From: CALABS01 sp050260775
Lineage (GTDB): Bacteria > Pseudomonadota > Alphaproteobacteria > Rhodospirillales > Magnetospirillaceae
Assembly: GCA_050260775.1 (NCBI GenBank)
Contig: JBLNCP010000014.1
Span: 11,261-75,260 of the forward strand
Length of the DNA: 64,000 bases
Direction of reading: 5' to 3'
Shown: positions 25,401-36,541 of the stretch, piece after piece
How the letters are laid out: every line of letters begins with the position of its first letter
Position numbering within the stretch: the stretch's first letter is position 1
The notes under the pieces: model-generated
Database searches by the model: none
Seen by the model: the letters and a program-made list of their open reading frames with translations, nothing else
What the model was told of the DNA's origin: nothing
Program-made: the position numbers and the translations under genes

Positions 25401-26681
25401 TTACCAGCGACGTTGGAACTTCTTGCGCAGCACGATGGCCGCCAGGTTCATGGCGATCAGGAACAGCAGCAGGACGATGATGGCGGCCGAGGTGCGCTCG
25501 ACGAAGGCGCGCTCGGGGCTGTCGGCCCACAGATAGACCTGCACCGGCAGCGTGGTGGCGGGGTCGAGGGGACCCCGCGGGATGTCGACGATGAACGCCA
25601 CCATGCCGATCATCAGCAACGGCGCCGTCTCGCCCAAGGCCCGCGCCATGCCCAGGATGGTGCCGGTCATGATCCCCGGCAGGGCCAGCGGCATCACGTG
25701 GTCGGTCACGGTCTGGAGCTTCGAGGCCCCGACACCGAGGGCCGCCTCGCGGATCGAGGGCGGCACCGATTTGAGAGAGGCGCGGGCGGCGATGATGATG
25801 GTCGGCAGCGTCATCAGCGTCAGCACCAGGCCGCCCACCAGCGGCGCCGAGCGCGGCAGGCCGAACAGGTTGAGGAAAACCGCGAGGCCCAGCAGGCCGA
25901 ACACGATGGACGGCACGGCGGCGAGGTTGTTGATGTTGACCTCGACCAGGTCGGTCCAGCGGTTCCTGGGGGCGAATTCCTCGATATAGACGGCGGTCGC
26001 CACCCCGAGCGGGAACGACAGCAGCAAGGTCACCAGCACCGTATAGAACGAGCCGACCACCGCCCCCCACACGCCGGCTTGCTCGGGATCGCGGGAATCG
26101 CCATTGGTCAACAGGCGGGTGTTGAACCGGTAGGAGACGGCGCCTTGCTCCTCCAGGGCCGCGAGCCAGCCCAGCTGGGCGTCGTTGAGACGCGCCCCCT
26201 CGGCCCCCGGCACCCGGGGAACCTTGCCCTTGACCGACTGGTCGACGTCGGGCGACGCCAACAGCCAGATCGGACGCGTCGTGCCGAGGAGCTTGGGGTC
26301 GCCAGTCACCAGCCGGCGGACGTCGTCCTCGGCGGCACCGCTGACCAGGGCGTAGAGCTGGCGCTTGCGCGCCCGCTCGGCCACCTCGGGGAACCGGGCC
26401 TCCAGCGCCTTCTTCACCACGGCCCCGTAATCGCCGTCGGCGAGGTTGTCGCCGATCACCGCCGGGTCGAAGGCGACCTCGAGCCGGATGCCGGTCTGCA
26501 CGAACGCGGTGGCGCCCCTCGTCAGGATGGAGCCGAGGAGAAGGGCCAGGAAGCCGAGCGCCAGCGCGACGGCGACAGCGCCATAGGCACGGAAGCGGCG
26601 CTCGGCGGCCTGACGGCGGCGGTTGCGCTCGGCGGTCCGTTCGGCCTGCGCGGCCGGGGCGGTCTTGGCCATTTCAGTCAT
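25401..26681 (-). CDS. pstA: Phosphate ABC transporter permease PstA
   Basis: A 426-residue permease, longer than the roughly 300 residues of E. coli PstA because of a large extra region between helix 1 (about 42-64) and helix 2 (about 220): a DUF3333-type periplasmic insert. The core has five more helices and the ABC-permease EAA loop (REAALGVGASKLQTV). ATG 26681 overlaps the pstC stop by 8 nt. The extended N-terminus is common in alphaproteobacterial PstA. Confidence 0.93.
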   Translation of the reverse strand: MTEMAKTAPAAQAERTAERNRRRQAAERRFRAYGAVAVALALGFLALLLGSILTRGATAFVQTGIRLEVAFDPAVIGDNLADGDYGAVVKKALEARFPEVAERARKRQLYALVSGAAEDDVRRLVTGDPKLLGTTRPIWLLASPDVDQSVKGKVPRVPGAEGARLNDAQLGWLAALEEQGAVSYRFNTRLLTNGDSRDPEQAGVWGAVVGSFYTVLVTLLLSFPLGVATAVYIEEFAPRNRWTDLVEVNINNLAAVPSIVFGLLGLAVFLNLFGLPRSAPLVGGLVLTLMTLPTIIIAARASLKSVPPSIREAALGVGASKLQTVTDHVMPLALPGIMTGTILGMARALGETAPLLMIGMVAFIVDIPRGPLDPATTLPVQVYLWADSPERAFVERTSAAIIVLLLFLIAMNLAAIVLRKKFQRRW

Positions 26682-28032
26682 ATTGTTCCCGGTATTTGCG
26701 GACCACATGCAGGGCGACCATGTTGAGCGCCAGGGTGACGACGAACAGCACCAGGCCGAGGGCGAACGCCGCCAGCGTCTTGGGGCTGTCGAATTCCTGG
26801 TCGCCGACCAAGAGCGTGACGATCTGCACGGTGACGGTGGTCACCGCCTGGAAGGGATTGGCGGTGAGGTTGGCCGACAGTCCGGCGGCCATCACCACGA
26901 TCATCGTCTCGCCGATGGCGCGGCTGACGGCCAGCAGGACGCCGCCGACGATGCCGGGCAGCGACGCCGGCAGGATGACCTGCTTGATGGTCTCGGACTT
27001 GGTCGCGCCAAGCCCGTACGAGCCCTCGCGCAGGGACTGCGGCACGGCGGTGATGATGTCGTCCGACAGCGAGGAGACGAAGGGGATGATCATGATGCCC
27101 ATGACCGCCCCCGCCACCAGCGCGCTTTCGGACGCGATCGACAGTCCCAGGGCCGCGCCGGCGTCCCGCAGCATCGGCGCCACCGACAGGGCGGCGAAGA
27201 AGCCGTACACGACGGTGGGAATGCCGGCCAGGATCTCCAGCAGCGGCTTGGCCACGGCGCGGAAGCGCGGGCTGGCGTACTCCGCCATGTAGATGGCCGA
27301 CATCAGTCCCAGCGGCACCGCCACCGCCATGGCGATCAGGGCGATGAGGGCGGTGCCCGTGAACAGGGGCACCGCGCCGAAGGCACCGGAACTGGCCACC
27401 TGGTCGGGGCGGATGGCCATCTGCGGGCTCCACCGCAGGCCGAACAGGAATTCGTCCACCGGCACCGCCTGGAAGAACCGCAGCGATTCCACCAGCAGCG
27501 ACATCACGATGCCGATGGTGGTGAAGACGGCCACGGTGGACGAGAGCACGAGCGCCAGGGTGGCGACTCGCTCGACGCGGTTGCGGGCCCGCAGGGACGG
27601 AGACACCGCCCGCAGGCCCAAGGCCAGCCCGCCGACGGCCAGGGCCAGGGACAGCGCGGCCTTGGCCATAAAGAAGGTGCGCGCCAGGTCGAGGTAGCGC
27701 GCCACCGCCGCGGCGACCATGTCGGACCCGGCCGGAGTGCCCAGGCGGGCGCTGTTGCGCACCTCGTTGTAGATCAGCCCCAGACGATCGGGCGACAGAT
27801 CCTGAGGCAGGGCCGCGACCACGAGATGGCGGAGCACCGCAGGTTCGACCGCGAGCCAGCCCACCAGCAGCAGCACGGCCGGCAGGCCGCACCACAGGGC
27901 GACGTAATAGCCATGGTAACGCGGGCGGGAATGAACATCCCGCCCGCCCATTGCCAGGGCCCTGGCGCGCCCCCACCGGAAGCCGACCGCGGTCAGCGCC
28001 AGCAGGACGGCCGCAAGGATCACCGATTGCAT
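26674..28032 (-). CDS. pstC: Phosphate ABC transporter permease PstC
   Basis: A 452-residue permease, again extended relative to E. coli PstC by an N-terminal region with two to three helices and a periplasmic segment (residues 1-165). The transport core has six helices with the EAA-type loop REGSYGLGATKSETI and PASLPGIVGG. I chose ATG 28032, 2 nt after the pstS stop; GTG 28038, overlapping that stop, is the alternative. It forms the membrane channel with PstA. Confidence 0.92.
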   Translation of the reverse strand: MQSVILAAVLLALTAVGFRWGRARALAMGGRDVHSRPRYHGYYVALWCGLPAVLLLVGWLAVEPAVLRHLVVAALPQDLSPDRLGLIYNEVRNSARLGTPAGSDMVAAAVARYLDLARTFFMAKAALSLALAVGGLALGLRAVSPSLRARNRVERVATLALVLSSTVAVFTTIGIVMSLLVESLRFFQAVPVDEFLFGLRWSPQMAIRPDQVASSGAFGAVPLFTGTALIALIAMAVAVPLGLMSAIYMAEYASPRFRAVAKPLLEILAGIPTVVYGFFAALSVAPMLRDAGAALGLSIASESALVAGAVMGIMIIPFVSSLSDDIITAVPQSLREGSYGLGATKSETIKQVILPASLPGIVGGVLLAVSRAIGETMIVVMAAGLSANLTANPFQAVTTVTVQIVTLLVGDQEFDSPKTLAAFALGLVLFVVTLALNMVALHVVRKYREQYD

Positions 28033-28034
28033 CG

Positions 28035-29069
28035 TCACATCTTCAGGGCTTCAAGAGCGTTGGCCTTGGCGGCCCATTCCTTGCGCTCGGCATCGGGGAG
28101 CGGGATCAGGCCCTTGTCCACCAGATAGCCGTTCTTGCCCCAGGCCTTCTCGGACGTGAACTCGGCCACGTATTCCTTGATGCCCGGGATGGTGCCGACA
28201 TGGGCCTTCTTGACATAGAAGAAGATCGGGCGCGACACCGGATACTTGCCGGACGAGATCAGCTCGAAGGTCGGTTCGACGCCGCCGATCAGGCTGCCCT
28301 GGATCTTGTCGCCGTTCTGGTCGAGGAAGCTGTAGCCGAAGATGCCGAGCGCCTTGGGATTGGCCTCGAGCTTCTGGACGATCAGGTTGTCGTTCTCGCC
28401 GGCCTCGACATAGACGCCGTCCTCGCGGATCGAGGAATAGGCCTGCTTGAACGCCCGCTCGTCGGTCTTCTTCAGCGCCGCGATCTCCGGGAACTTCTCG
28501 GCCGCCTTTTCCATCACCAGCTCGATGAAGGCGTCGCGGGTGCCCGAGGTGGGCGGGGGGCCAAGCACCTCGATGCGGTCGTTGGGCAGCTTGGGATCGA
28601 TCTGGTTCCAGGTGACATTGGGATTGGGCACCAGCTTGCCGCCCACCGGCACCTGCTTGGCCAGCGCCAGGAAGAGCTGCTCGATGGTGAGGTCGTAGCG
28701 GGTATGGCGCTTGGAATTGGCCAGCACGATGCCGTCGAAGCCGAACTTCACCTCGGCGATGTCGGTCACGCCGTTCTTGGCGCACTGTTCCATTTCGGAC
28801 GGCTTGATGGCGCGCGAGGCATTGGAGATATCGGGGAAGTCGGGACCGATGCCGGCGCAGAACAGCTTGAAGCCGCCGCCGGTGCCGGTGCTTTCGACGA
28901 CCGGGGTCTTGAACTTGCCGGTCTTGCCCAGGCGCTCGGCCACCGTGGTGGCGAAGGGATAGACGGTGGACGACCCGACCATGCGGATCTGGTCGCGCGC
29001 CTCGGCGGCGCCGGCGGAAAGCGCGGTGGCGATGGCAACGGCGGCGACAGCCAGGGACTTGCTCGTCAT
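28035..29069 (-). CDS. pstS: Periplasmic phosphate-binding protein PstS
   Basis: A 344-residue secreted protein. Signal peptide at 1-24 (cut AEA-R). Binding-site segments are visible: VGSSTVYPFA near the mature N-terminus, ESTGTGGGFKLFC, ISNASRAIKPSE and PPPTSGTRDAF (phosphate-contacting Ser/Thr/Arg). The fold is of the PstS-PhoX type. It is the first gene of the locus, with TGGAGG at good spacing before ATG 29069, and is expected to be the most strongly induced under phosphate shortage. Confidence 0.94.
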   Translation of the reverse strand: MTSKSLAVAAVAIATALSAGAAEARDQIRMVGSSTVYPFATTVAERLGKTGKFKTPVVESTGTGGGFKLFCAGIGPDFPDISNASRAIKPSEMEQCAKNGVTDIAEVKFGFDGIVLANSKRHTRYDLTIEQLFLALAKQVPVGGKLVPNPNVTWNQIDPKLPNDRIEVLGPPPTSGTRDAFIELVMEKAAEKFPEIAALKKTDERAFKQAYSSIREDGVYVEAGENDNLIVQKLEANPKALGIFGYSFLDQNGDKIQGSLIGGVEPTFELISSGKYPVSRPIFFYVKKAHVGTIPGIKEYVAEFTSEKAWGKNGYLVDKGLIPLPDAERKEWAAKANALEALKM

Positions 29070-29169
29070 GAAACCTCCAAAGAAGAGGACTGCCCGAACC
29101 GAATGTTCGACGTGCAGACCCTATCCAAGCCGCCCACCCAGCGGGATGAAGGTTTTTTGACAATTGTGA

Positions 29170-29187
29170 CGGACGGGGGTGTGACGG
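29170..29187 (-). promoter_or_regulatory. Candidate Pho box upstream of pstS
   Basis: On the minus strand CCGTCAC, four bases, then CCGTCCG give two repeats 11 bp apart, matching the CTGTCAY-N4-CTGTCAY layout in about 10 of 14 positions. It lies 100 bp before pstS. Another GTCAC overlaps it out of register, so the assignment is tentative. Confidence 0.3.
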
Positions 29188-29220
29188 GCCGGCAGGACGA
29201 TCCCGCCGGCCCGCCCCCGC

Positions 29221-29625
29221 TCAGTGGCTCATGCTCTGGATCGCCTGCCGGCAGGTATCCTCGCAATTGCGGCAGGCCTCGGCGCAGATGCGGCAGTGTT
29301 CATGGGACTGGGCGTGCCGCTCGCATTCCTCGGCACACAGGCGGCAGGACATTTCACAGGCCTGCAGCATGGCGCGGATCACGCTTTCGTTCGAGCCGCT
29401 GCGCCGCGTGGCCACGGCGCCGGTGGCGGCGCACACGTCGGCGCAATCCATGTTGAGGCGGATGCACTGGACCAGTTCGGCCACGTCATCCTCGCCCAGG
29501 CAGGCATCGGCGCAGGTGGTGCAGGCCTGCGCGCAGTCGTAGCATTCCTCGATGCAGTGGATGAGGGCATCGTTCACGTTGCCGCGCACATGCGGATGGG
29601 AACCGATCATTTGCCTGGCGTGCAT
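29221..29625 (-). CDS. Four-helix-bundle copper-storage protein (Csp/DUF326)
   Basis: A 134-residue protein with 18 Cys, nearly all in CxxxC or CxxC spacing along predicted helices (HCIEECYDCAQAC, ADACLGEDD, CEMSCRLCAEEC, CRICAEACRNCEDTC). This is the signature of the Csp copper-storage family, whose bundle is filled with Cu(I). No signal peptide is present, so it resembles the cytoplasmic Csp3 type. ATG 29625 has GGAG at correct spacing. A stress-type promoter candidate lies at 29689-29713. It follows a permease and an AhpD-like gene on the same strand after a 100-bp gap, so it is probably transcribed on its own. Confidence 0.88.
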   Translation of the reverse strand: MHARQMIGSHPHVRGNVNDALIHCIEECYDCAQACTTCADACLGEDDVAELVQCIRLNMDCADVCAATGAVATRRSGSNESVIRAMLQACEMSCRLCAEECERHAQSHEHCRICAEACRNCEDTCRQAIQSMSH

Positions 29626-29688
29626 GGGCAGATCTCCGTGGTTGGGTGATGGACGGGGGGCCGGCCGGCTCCCCCCTTCATCGACCCG

Positions 29689-29713
29689 AACGGCCGCCTG
29701 CCGAGATTGTTCT
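29689..29713 (-). promoter_or_regulatory. Candidate EcfG-type promoter of the Csp gene
   Basis: Minus strand: AGAAC (29713-29709), 16 nt, CGTT (29692-29689). It differs from the general stress sigma consensus GGAAC-N16/17-CGTT in one base and lies about 60 bp upstream of the start codon. Confidence 0.35.
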
Positions 29714-29725
29714 GCCCCCGGGCCG

Positions 29726-31132
29726 TCAGATTGCTCCCAAGAGCCGCCACCACAGGTAGTCGAGCGGCAGCAGCACCAGTGCGGTCAGCAGCAGGAGGGC
29801 GGCCCAGAACTTGAGCAACGGCGCCACCGGCTGCTTGGCGAGATGGAGCGACACCACGAGTGGGGGCGACTGGTAGGGCGCCAGCACGGTGGAGAAGCCC
29901 ACCACCTGCAGCATCAGCACGGCCTCGGGCGGCAGCCCGGAGGCGGCGGCCAGGTCGCCCGCGAGCGGAGTCAGCACGGCGGGAGTGCCGGGAAGCGTCG
30001 TCAGCAGGCCGACCACCATGGACAGGCCGCTCAGCACCGTGAAGTTGCGCGCGGCTTCCCCGGCGGCCAGCGGCAGCCACTCGATCAGGCGATGGGCCAC
30101 CAGCCCGCCGAGGCCGCTGGCGGAAACCACCGCCCCAAGCCCGATCAGGCCGGCGACGTGCAGCAGGGCCCCATGGTTGAGTTCCTTGTCCACCGCCGCC
30201 ATCGGCACCAGAGCGAGCGGCGGGAGCAGGCACAGCACCGCGGCTCCCAGGCTGATCCACGCGGGGGAGAGGTGATGCAGGTCGTCCGTGCACATCAGGA
30301 CCATCGACGCCAGCAGCAGCATCCCGAGGCGGCGCTGGTCGCGGGTCAACGGCCGCGGAGGGACCGGCCCCGCCTCGGCGGAAGGGGCGGCGCGATCGGG
30401 GAAGAGGATGAGCACGAGCCCCAGGATCACCAGGGCCTTGAGCGCCCCGAGGATGGGGAAATGGAGCAGCAGGTAGTGGCCGAAGCTCAACTGCACCCCG
30501 AACAGGGAGGCGGCGTTGGCGGCCAGCACCACGTTGGGGACATTGGCGGGCAGGATGGCGAAGCTGGGGACGTGGGTGCCGAAGGCGGTCGCCACCACGA
30601 TGCCCATCCGCCCCCGCGTCCCCTCCGAGAACCCGAGGCGGTCGGCGACGGCAAGCGCGATGGGGATCAGCAACGCGGCGCGTCCCAGCGACGACGGCAT
30701 GACGAAGCTCAGGCCGACGCCGAGCAGGAGCAGGCCGGCCACGGTTCCCGAGTATGACTGGCCGAACAGGCGCGCCAGCCGGTGGGCCACCACCTCCCCG
30801 AACCCGGTGTTGCGGATGGCGAGGCCGAGCACCAGGCCGCCGAAGATCAGCCAGAACGCCGTGGAGGTGAAGCCGGAGAACACCACCGCCGCCGGAGCCA
30901 CGCCCGCCAGCATCGCCACGGCGAAGAAGGCGATGGCGGTGACGTGCCCCGGGACGATCCCGGTGGCCCAGGCGGCAATCGCCGCCAGGACCAGGGCCAG
31001 CGCCTTGAGGGTACCGGCCGGCATCCCGACGATGGCATCCGCTTCCGACACGGCGGCGGCTGCGACCACCACCGCCACCGCGGCGACATGGGGCAGCCCC
31101 CACACGGGGCGGGCCTCGGCTCCGGCGGCCAT
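29726..31132 (-). CDS. SLC13/DASS-type anion permease
   Basis: A 468-residue inner-membrane protein with about eleven helices. GIVPGHVTAIAFFAVAMLAG, SSLGRAALLIPIALA and the second-half TLPGTPAVLTPLAGDLA resemble the paired helical-hairpin substrate loops of the DASS/ArsB-NhaD superfamily (dicarboxylate, sulfate or similar anions with Na+). Substrate cannot be told. ATG 31132 lies 3 nt after the AhpD-like gene stop, so the two form an operon, which the divergent LysR regulator probably controls. Confidence 0.85.
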   Translation of the reverse strand: MAAGAEARPVWGLPHVAAVAVVVAAAAVSEADAIVGMPAGTLKALALVLAAIAAWATGIVPGHVTAIAFFAVAMLAGVAPAAVVFSGFTSTAFWLIFGGLVLGLAIRNTGFGEVVAHRLARLFGQSYSGTVAGLLLLGVGLSFVMPSSLGRAALLIPIALAVADRLGFSEGTRGRMGIVVATAFGTHVPSFAILPANVPNVVLAANAASLFGVQLSFGHYLLLHFPILGALKALVILGLVLILFPDRAAPSAEAGPVPPRPLTRDQRRLGMLLLASMVLMCTDDLHHLSPAWISLGAAVLCLLPPLALVPMAAVDKELNHGALLHVAGLIGLGAVVSASGLGGLVAHRLIEWLPLAAGEAARNFTVLSGLSMVVGLLTTLPGTPAVLTPLAGDLAAASGLPPEAVLMLQVVGFSTVLAPYQSPPLVVSLHLAKQPVAPLLKFWAALLLLTALVLLPLDYLWWRLLGAI

Positions 31133-31135
31133 GGC

Positions 31136-31591
31136 TCACGCCCCCTTGGGGACGAAACGATAAGCCACCGCGACCCGGTTCCAGGCATTGATCGCCACGA
31201 TGGCGGCGGTGAGGTTGGCCAACTCGCCTTCTTCGAAGGACGAGCGGGCTTCGTCGTACACCGCATCCGGGACATGGGTGTCTGCGACCAGCGTCACCGC
31301 CTCGGCCCAGGCCAAGGCGGCCCGCTCGCGCACAGAAAAAACGGATGCCTCGCGCCAGGCCGGCAGCATCAGCATCTTGGCGTCCGCGAGTCCCGCCCGG
31401 CGCGCTTCCGCCACGTGGACGTCGAGGCAGAAGGAGCAGCCGTTGATCTGCGAGGCCCGCAGCTTGACCAGTTCGATCAGCGCCTCATCGAGGCCGGTGG
31501 CCTTGATGCCCTTGTTGGCCTGCGCCAGCGCCTCGGCCAGAGCGGGACACAGGCGGCGGAACGTCGGCATGTCGGAACGCGGGGTCATCAT
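31136..31591 (-). CDS. AhpD-like carboxymuconolactone decarboxylase family protein
   Basis: A 151-residue all-helical protein. The segment ELVKLRASQINGCSFCLDVHVAEAR contains the CSFC redox pair and the following His of AhpD/YnjA-type alkylhydroperoxidases (C-x-x-C then H). It probably reduces peroxides or handles a reactive organic substrate in the cytoplasm. ATG 31591 has GGAG at 5-nt spacing; the next codon is also ATG. It is divergent from a LysR gene across 146 bp that hold two identical-spacing palindromes, and upstream of the anion permease in an operon. Confidence 0.88.
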   Translation of the reverse strand: MMTPRSDMPTFRRLCPALAEALAQANKGIKATGLDEALIELVKLRASQINGCSFCLDVHVAEARRAGLADAKMLMLPAWREASVFSVRERAALAWAEAVTLVADTHVPDAVYDEARSSFEEGELANLTAAIVAINAWNRVAVAYRFVPKGA

Positions 31592-31671
31592 GGGTTCTCC
31601 GGTTGGTGTTGATGACGCCGATTATCGCCCGCCACTCGGCAGGCCCCCTAGACCCAGGGCGTGACAAGCAA

Positions 31672-31727
31672 TGTGCGCGGATGCACATACGCGTGTATGA
31701 TGGCGCCCTGTTGTGCCCGACTGCACA
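31672..31727. promoter_or_regulatory. Paired operators TGTGC-N6-GCACA in the LysR divergent gap
   Basis: Two inverted repeats with the same arms and the same 6-nt spacer lie exactly 40 bp apart: 31672-31687 (arms extend to 6 bp, ATGTGC/GCACAT) and 31712-31727. They fill the region between the lysR-type start (31738) and the AhpD-like gene (31591). Two in-phase sites are what a tetrameric LysR regulator needs. Confidence 0.65.
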
Positions 31728-31737
31728 GGGGGAGCCG

Positions 31738-32631
31738 ATGGATTGGGAAAACCTGAAATTCTTCCTGGCGGTGGCGCGGGAGGGCACGCTTGCCGGCGCC
31801 GGGCGCGCGCTGGCGGTCAAGCATTCGACCGTGCTGCGCCGGATCGCCGCCTTCGAGTCCAGCCTCGGCATCCGCCTGTTCGACCGCAATCCCACCGGCT
31901 ACGCCCTGACCGACGCCGGCCGCGAGCTGCTGGAGGGCGCACGCCGGGTCGAGGAGGATTTGTCGGCCATCGAGCGGCGGCTGTCCGGCCGCGACCTTCG
32001 GCTGACCGGCAACGTGCGCATCGCCACCCTCCCCGTCCTGTCCCCCTGGGTCTGCGACGCGGTCGCCGGCTTCCGCAAGCTGCATCCAGGGATCACCGTG
32101 GAGGTGGAGACCTCGGCCGACGTCGTCAGCCTGCCCCGGCACGAGGCGGACATCGCGCTTCGCGTAACCCGCAAGCCCCCGGACAGCCTGGTGGGCAGGC
32201 GTGTGGCGACGCTCGCCCACGGGGTCTACGCCGCCCGCTCCCACCCCGCCGCGGCCATGGCGGATCTCGATCCGCAGGCGCACGAGTGGATCGGCCACGA
32301 CGAGAGCCGGGCCGAGACGCCGCAGGCGCAATGGCTGAGGGCAAACGTGCCGGACGGGCGGGTCGTGTTCAGGACCAACGCGACGGCGACCATGGTGAGC
32401 GCCGTCCGGGCCGGGATCGGACTGGCGGTGCTGCCGTGCTACCTGGGTGACGGCGATCCGTCACTGCGGCGATTGCAGCTGATCCGGGGTCTGGGGATGG
32501 AGATGTGGCTGTTGACCCACCGCGACCTGCGGCGGACCCCCAGGGTCAAGGCCCTGGTCACCTTCATGGCCAAACGGCTCGCCCAGTACCGGGCGATCAT
32601 CGAAGGCGGTGTGGCCGACGCCCCGAACTGA
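31738..32631 (+). CDS. LysR-family transcriptional regulator
   Basis: A 297-residue regulator. The N-terminal winged HTH (1-60) has WENLKFFLAVAREGTLAGAGRAL and HSTVLRRIAAFESSLGIRLFDR; the effector domain (about 90-290) has the LysR_substrate fold (GNVRIATLPVLSPWV). ATG 31738 follows AGGGGGAG. The divergent AhpD-like/permease operon and the paired operators suggest it controls those genes and itself; the effector is unknown. Confidence 0.92.
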   Translation: MDWENLKFFLAVAREGTLAGAGRALAVKHSTVLRRIAAFESSLGIRLFDRNPTGYALTDAGRELLEGARRVEEDLSAIERRLSGRDLRLTGNVRIATLPVLSPWVCDAVAGFRKLHPGITVEVETSADVVSLPRHEADIALRVTRKPPDSLVGRRVATLAHGVYAARSHPAAAMADLDPQAHEWIGHDESRAETPQAQWLRANVPDGRVVFRTNATATMVSAVRAGIGLAVLPCYLGDGDPSLRRLQLIRGLGMEMWLLTHRDLRRTPRVKALVTFMAKRLAQYRAIIEGGVADAPN

Positions 32632-32651
32632 CCGGGGCATCGGCTGGGAGG

Positions 32652-32792
32652 TCAATGATGGCCGTGGCCGCCGTGACCGCCATGGCCGGCACCGTGATGA
32701 GCCTCCTTGGCCTGGCCGCCGATCGACTGGACCAGGGCGAACACCACGACGCATCCCACCAGGAACAAACCGAAACCCGCGAACACCGTCAT
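32652..32792 (-). CDS. His-rich single-helix membrane microprotein
   Basis: A 46-residue protein. ATG 32792 has TGGAGA at 6-nt spacing; ATG 32804 would add four residues but lacks a ribosome-binding site. Residues 1-22 form one hydrophobic helix (MTVFAGFGLFLVGCVVVFAL), then VQSIGGQAKEA and a tail of alternating His and Gly with nine His in the last 15 residues, ending HGHH. The tail should bind divalent metals. It lies between the LysR gene and the FmdE-like gene, on the opposite strand to both. No family is recognised; the clear start signal and biased composition make it credible. Confidence 0.6.
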   Translation of the reverse strand: MTVFAGFGLFLVGCVVVFALVQSIGGQAKEAHHGAGHGGHGGHGHH

Positions 32793-32943
32793 GACCGTCT
32801 CCATCAAGCAAAGGCAGCGGACGGTCTCACGGCGGTCGGGATCCTGTCAACCCGCCGCCCCGCCTGACCGAGGTCAAGGGCGCAAGGACGGCACGCCCGT
32901 AGCCTCCGCCCAATTCCCCTTCCCTTTCCAAGGCGACAGTCCC

Positions 32944-33549
32944 ATGCCGTTCCCCGAATTCTTCGCCGCCGCTCCGACCATCACCCTGGTCGACCCGCTG
33001 ATGCGCTTCCTGGGCGGCAGCGACGACGGCGTCCTGGAATACCGCTATGAGGATGCGGTCCGGCTGGCCGGCCATTCGTGCCCGACGGTGGCGGGCGCCT
33101 TCCTGATGGTCAGGACCGGTCTCAAGGCGCTGTACGGCGACGACCTGCCCGAGCGCGGCGCCGTCCGCGTGCTGTTTCCCGACGAAGCGGCGGAGGGCGT
33201 GACCGGCGTCATGGGTGCGGTGGCGTCCTTGATCACCGGTGCCCGCGGCGACGAAGGCTTCAAGGGGATCGCCGGCCGCTTCGACCGCCGTTTCCTGCTG
33301 GAGTTCGACGCCGACGTGGGCGGCGCGATGGCGCTGGAGCGCGTGGCGGACGGCCGGCGGGCCACCATCACCTATGCCGCCCACATCGTTCCCCACGATC
33401 CCGGGATGCGTCCGCTGCTGGAGCGCTGCATCGCCGGCATCGCCACCGCCGACGAGGAGCGCGAGTTCGGCCGCCTTTGGCAGGACCGCGTGCGGCGGGT
33501 CCTCGAGCGCTGCGACGACCCTGAGATGCTGGGCGTCGCCCTGTCCTGA
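32944..33549 (+). CDS. FmdE-like protein
   Basis: A 201-residue protein from ATG 32944. The segment AVRLAGHSCPTVAGAFLM matches the metal-binding start of the FmdE domain (G-H-x-C-P), and SLITGARGDEGFKGIAG its second conserved part. FmdE proteins were named from formylmethanofuran dehydrogenase but many are stand-alone with unknown, possibly metal- or molybdenum-related roles. No methanofuran gene is nearby. It is a single gene, preceded by a 150-bp region containing the divergent His-rich microprotein. Confidence 0.6.
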   Translation: MPFPEFFAAAPTITLVDPLMRFLGGSDDGVLEYRYEDAVRLAGHSCPTVAGAFLMVRTGLKALYGDDLPERGAVRVLFPDEAAEGVTGVMGAVASLITGARGDEGFKGIAGRFDRRFLLEFDADVGGAMALERVADGRRATITYAAHIVPHDPGMRPLLERCIAGIATADEEREFGRLWQDRVRRVLERCDDPEMLGVALS

Positions 33550-33572
33550 GCAAATATGTGGGGCTTCTTCCG

Positions 33573-33600
33573 TCATCGCCGGGCTTGACCCCGCGATGGA
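33573..33600. repeat. REP-like palindromic remnant
   Basis: The sequence around ATCGCCGGG-CTTGA-CCCCGCGAT forms an imperfect hairpin of the kind widely dispersed in alphaproteobacterial genomes. It sits in the 90-bp gap between the two converging genes FmdE-like and PAS kinase. Only one copy was seen in this window. Confidence 0.45.
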
Positions 33601-33639
33601 CGACGTATCTGGTTGGCGATCGCGTAAGAATGACCTGTC

Positions 33640-36387
<2,748 letters not shown>

Positions 36388-36485
36388 ACAGACCCCCAGC
36401 CTGCCTAAACCCTAAGTATAGCACAGGTGTGCAAACCGAATGTGACTGAGGACCCGGCATTGCGCATCCCTGCCATTTGCTCCCG

Positions 36486-36511
36486 GGAACTTTGGTGTGT
36501 CTGCAGGGGTT
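36486..36511 (+). promoter_or_regulatory. Candidate EcfG-type promoter, lipoprotein gene
   Basis: GGAAC (36486-36490), 17 nt, GGTT (36508-36511): a perfect -35 and three of four -10 bases of the alphaproteobacterial general-stress sigma factor. The predicted start is about 25 bp before ATG 36542. Confidence 0.5.
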
Positions 36512-36541
36512 TACCGCCATCCTTTCCATGTGAGGATGGAA

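Noticed and set aside
29161..29210. Second overlapping GTCA repeats as additional Pho boxes upstream of pstS
   Set aside because: The other GTCA copies are 9 or 13 bp apart, out of the 11-bp register; only one pair fits.
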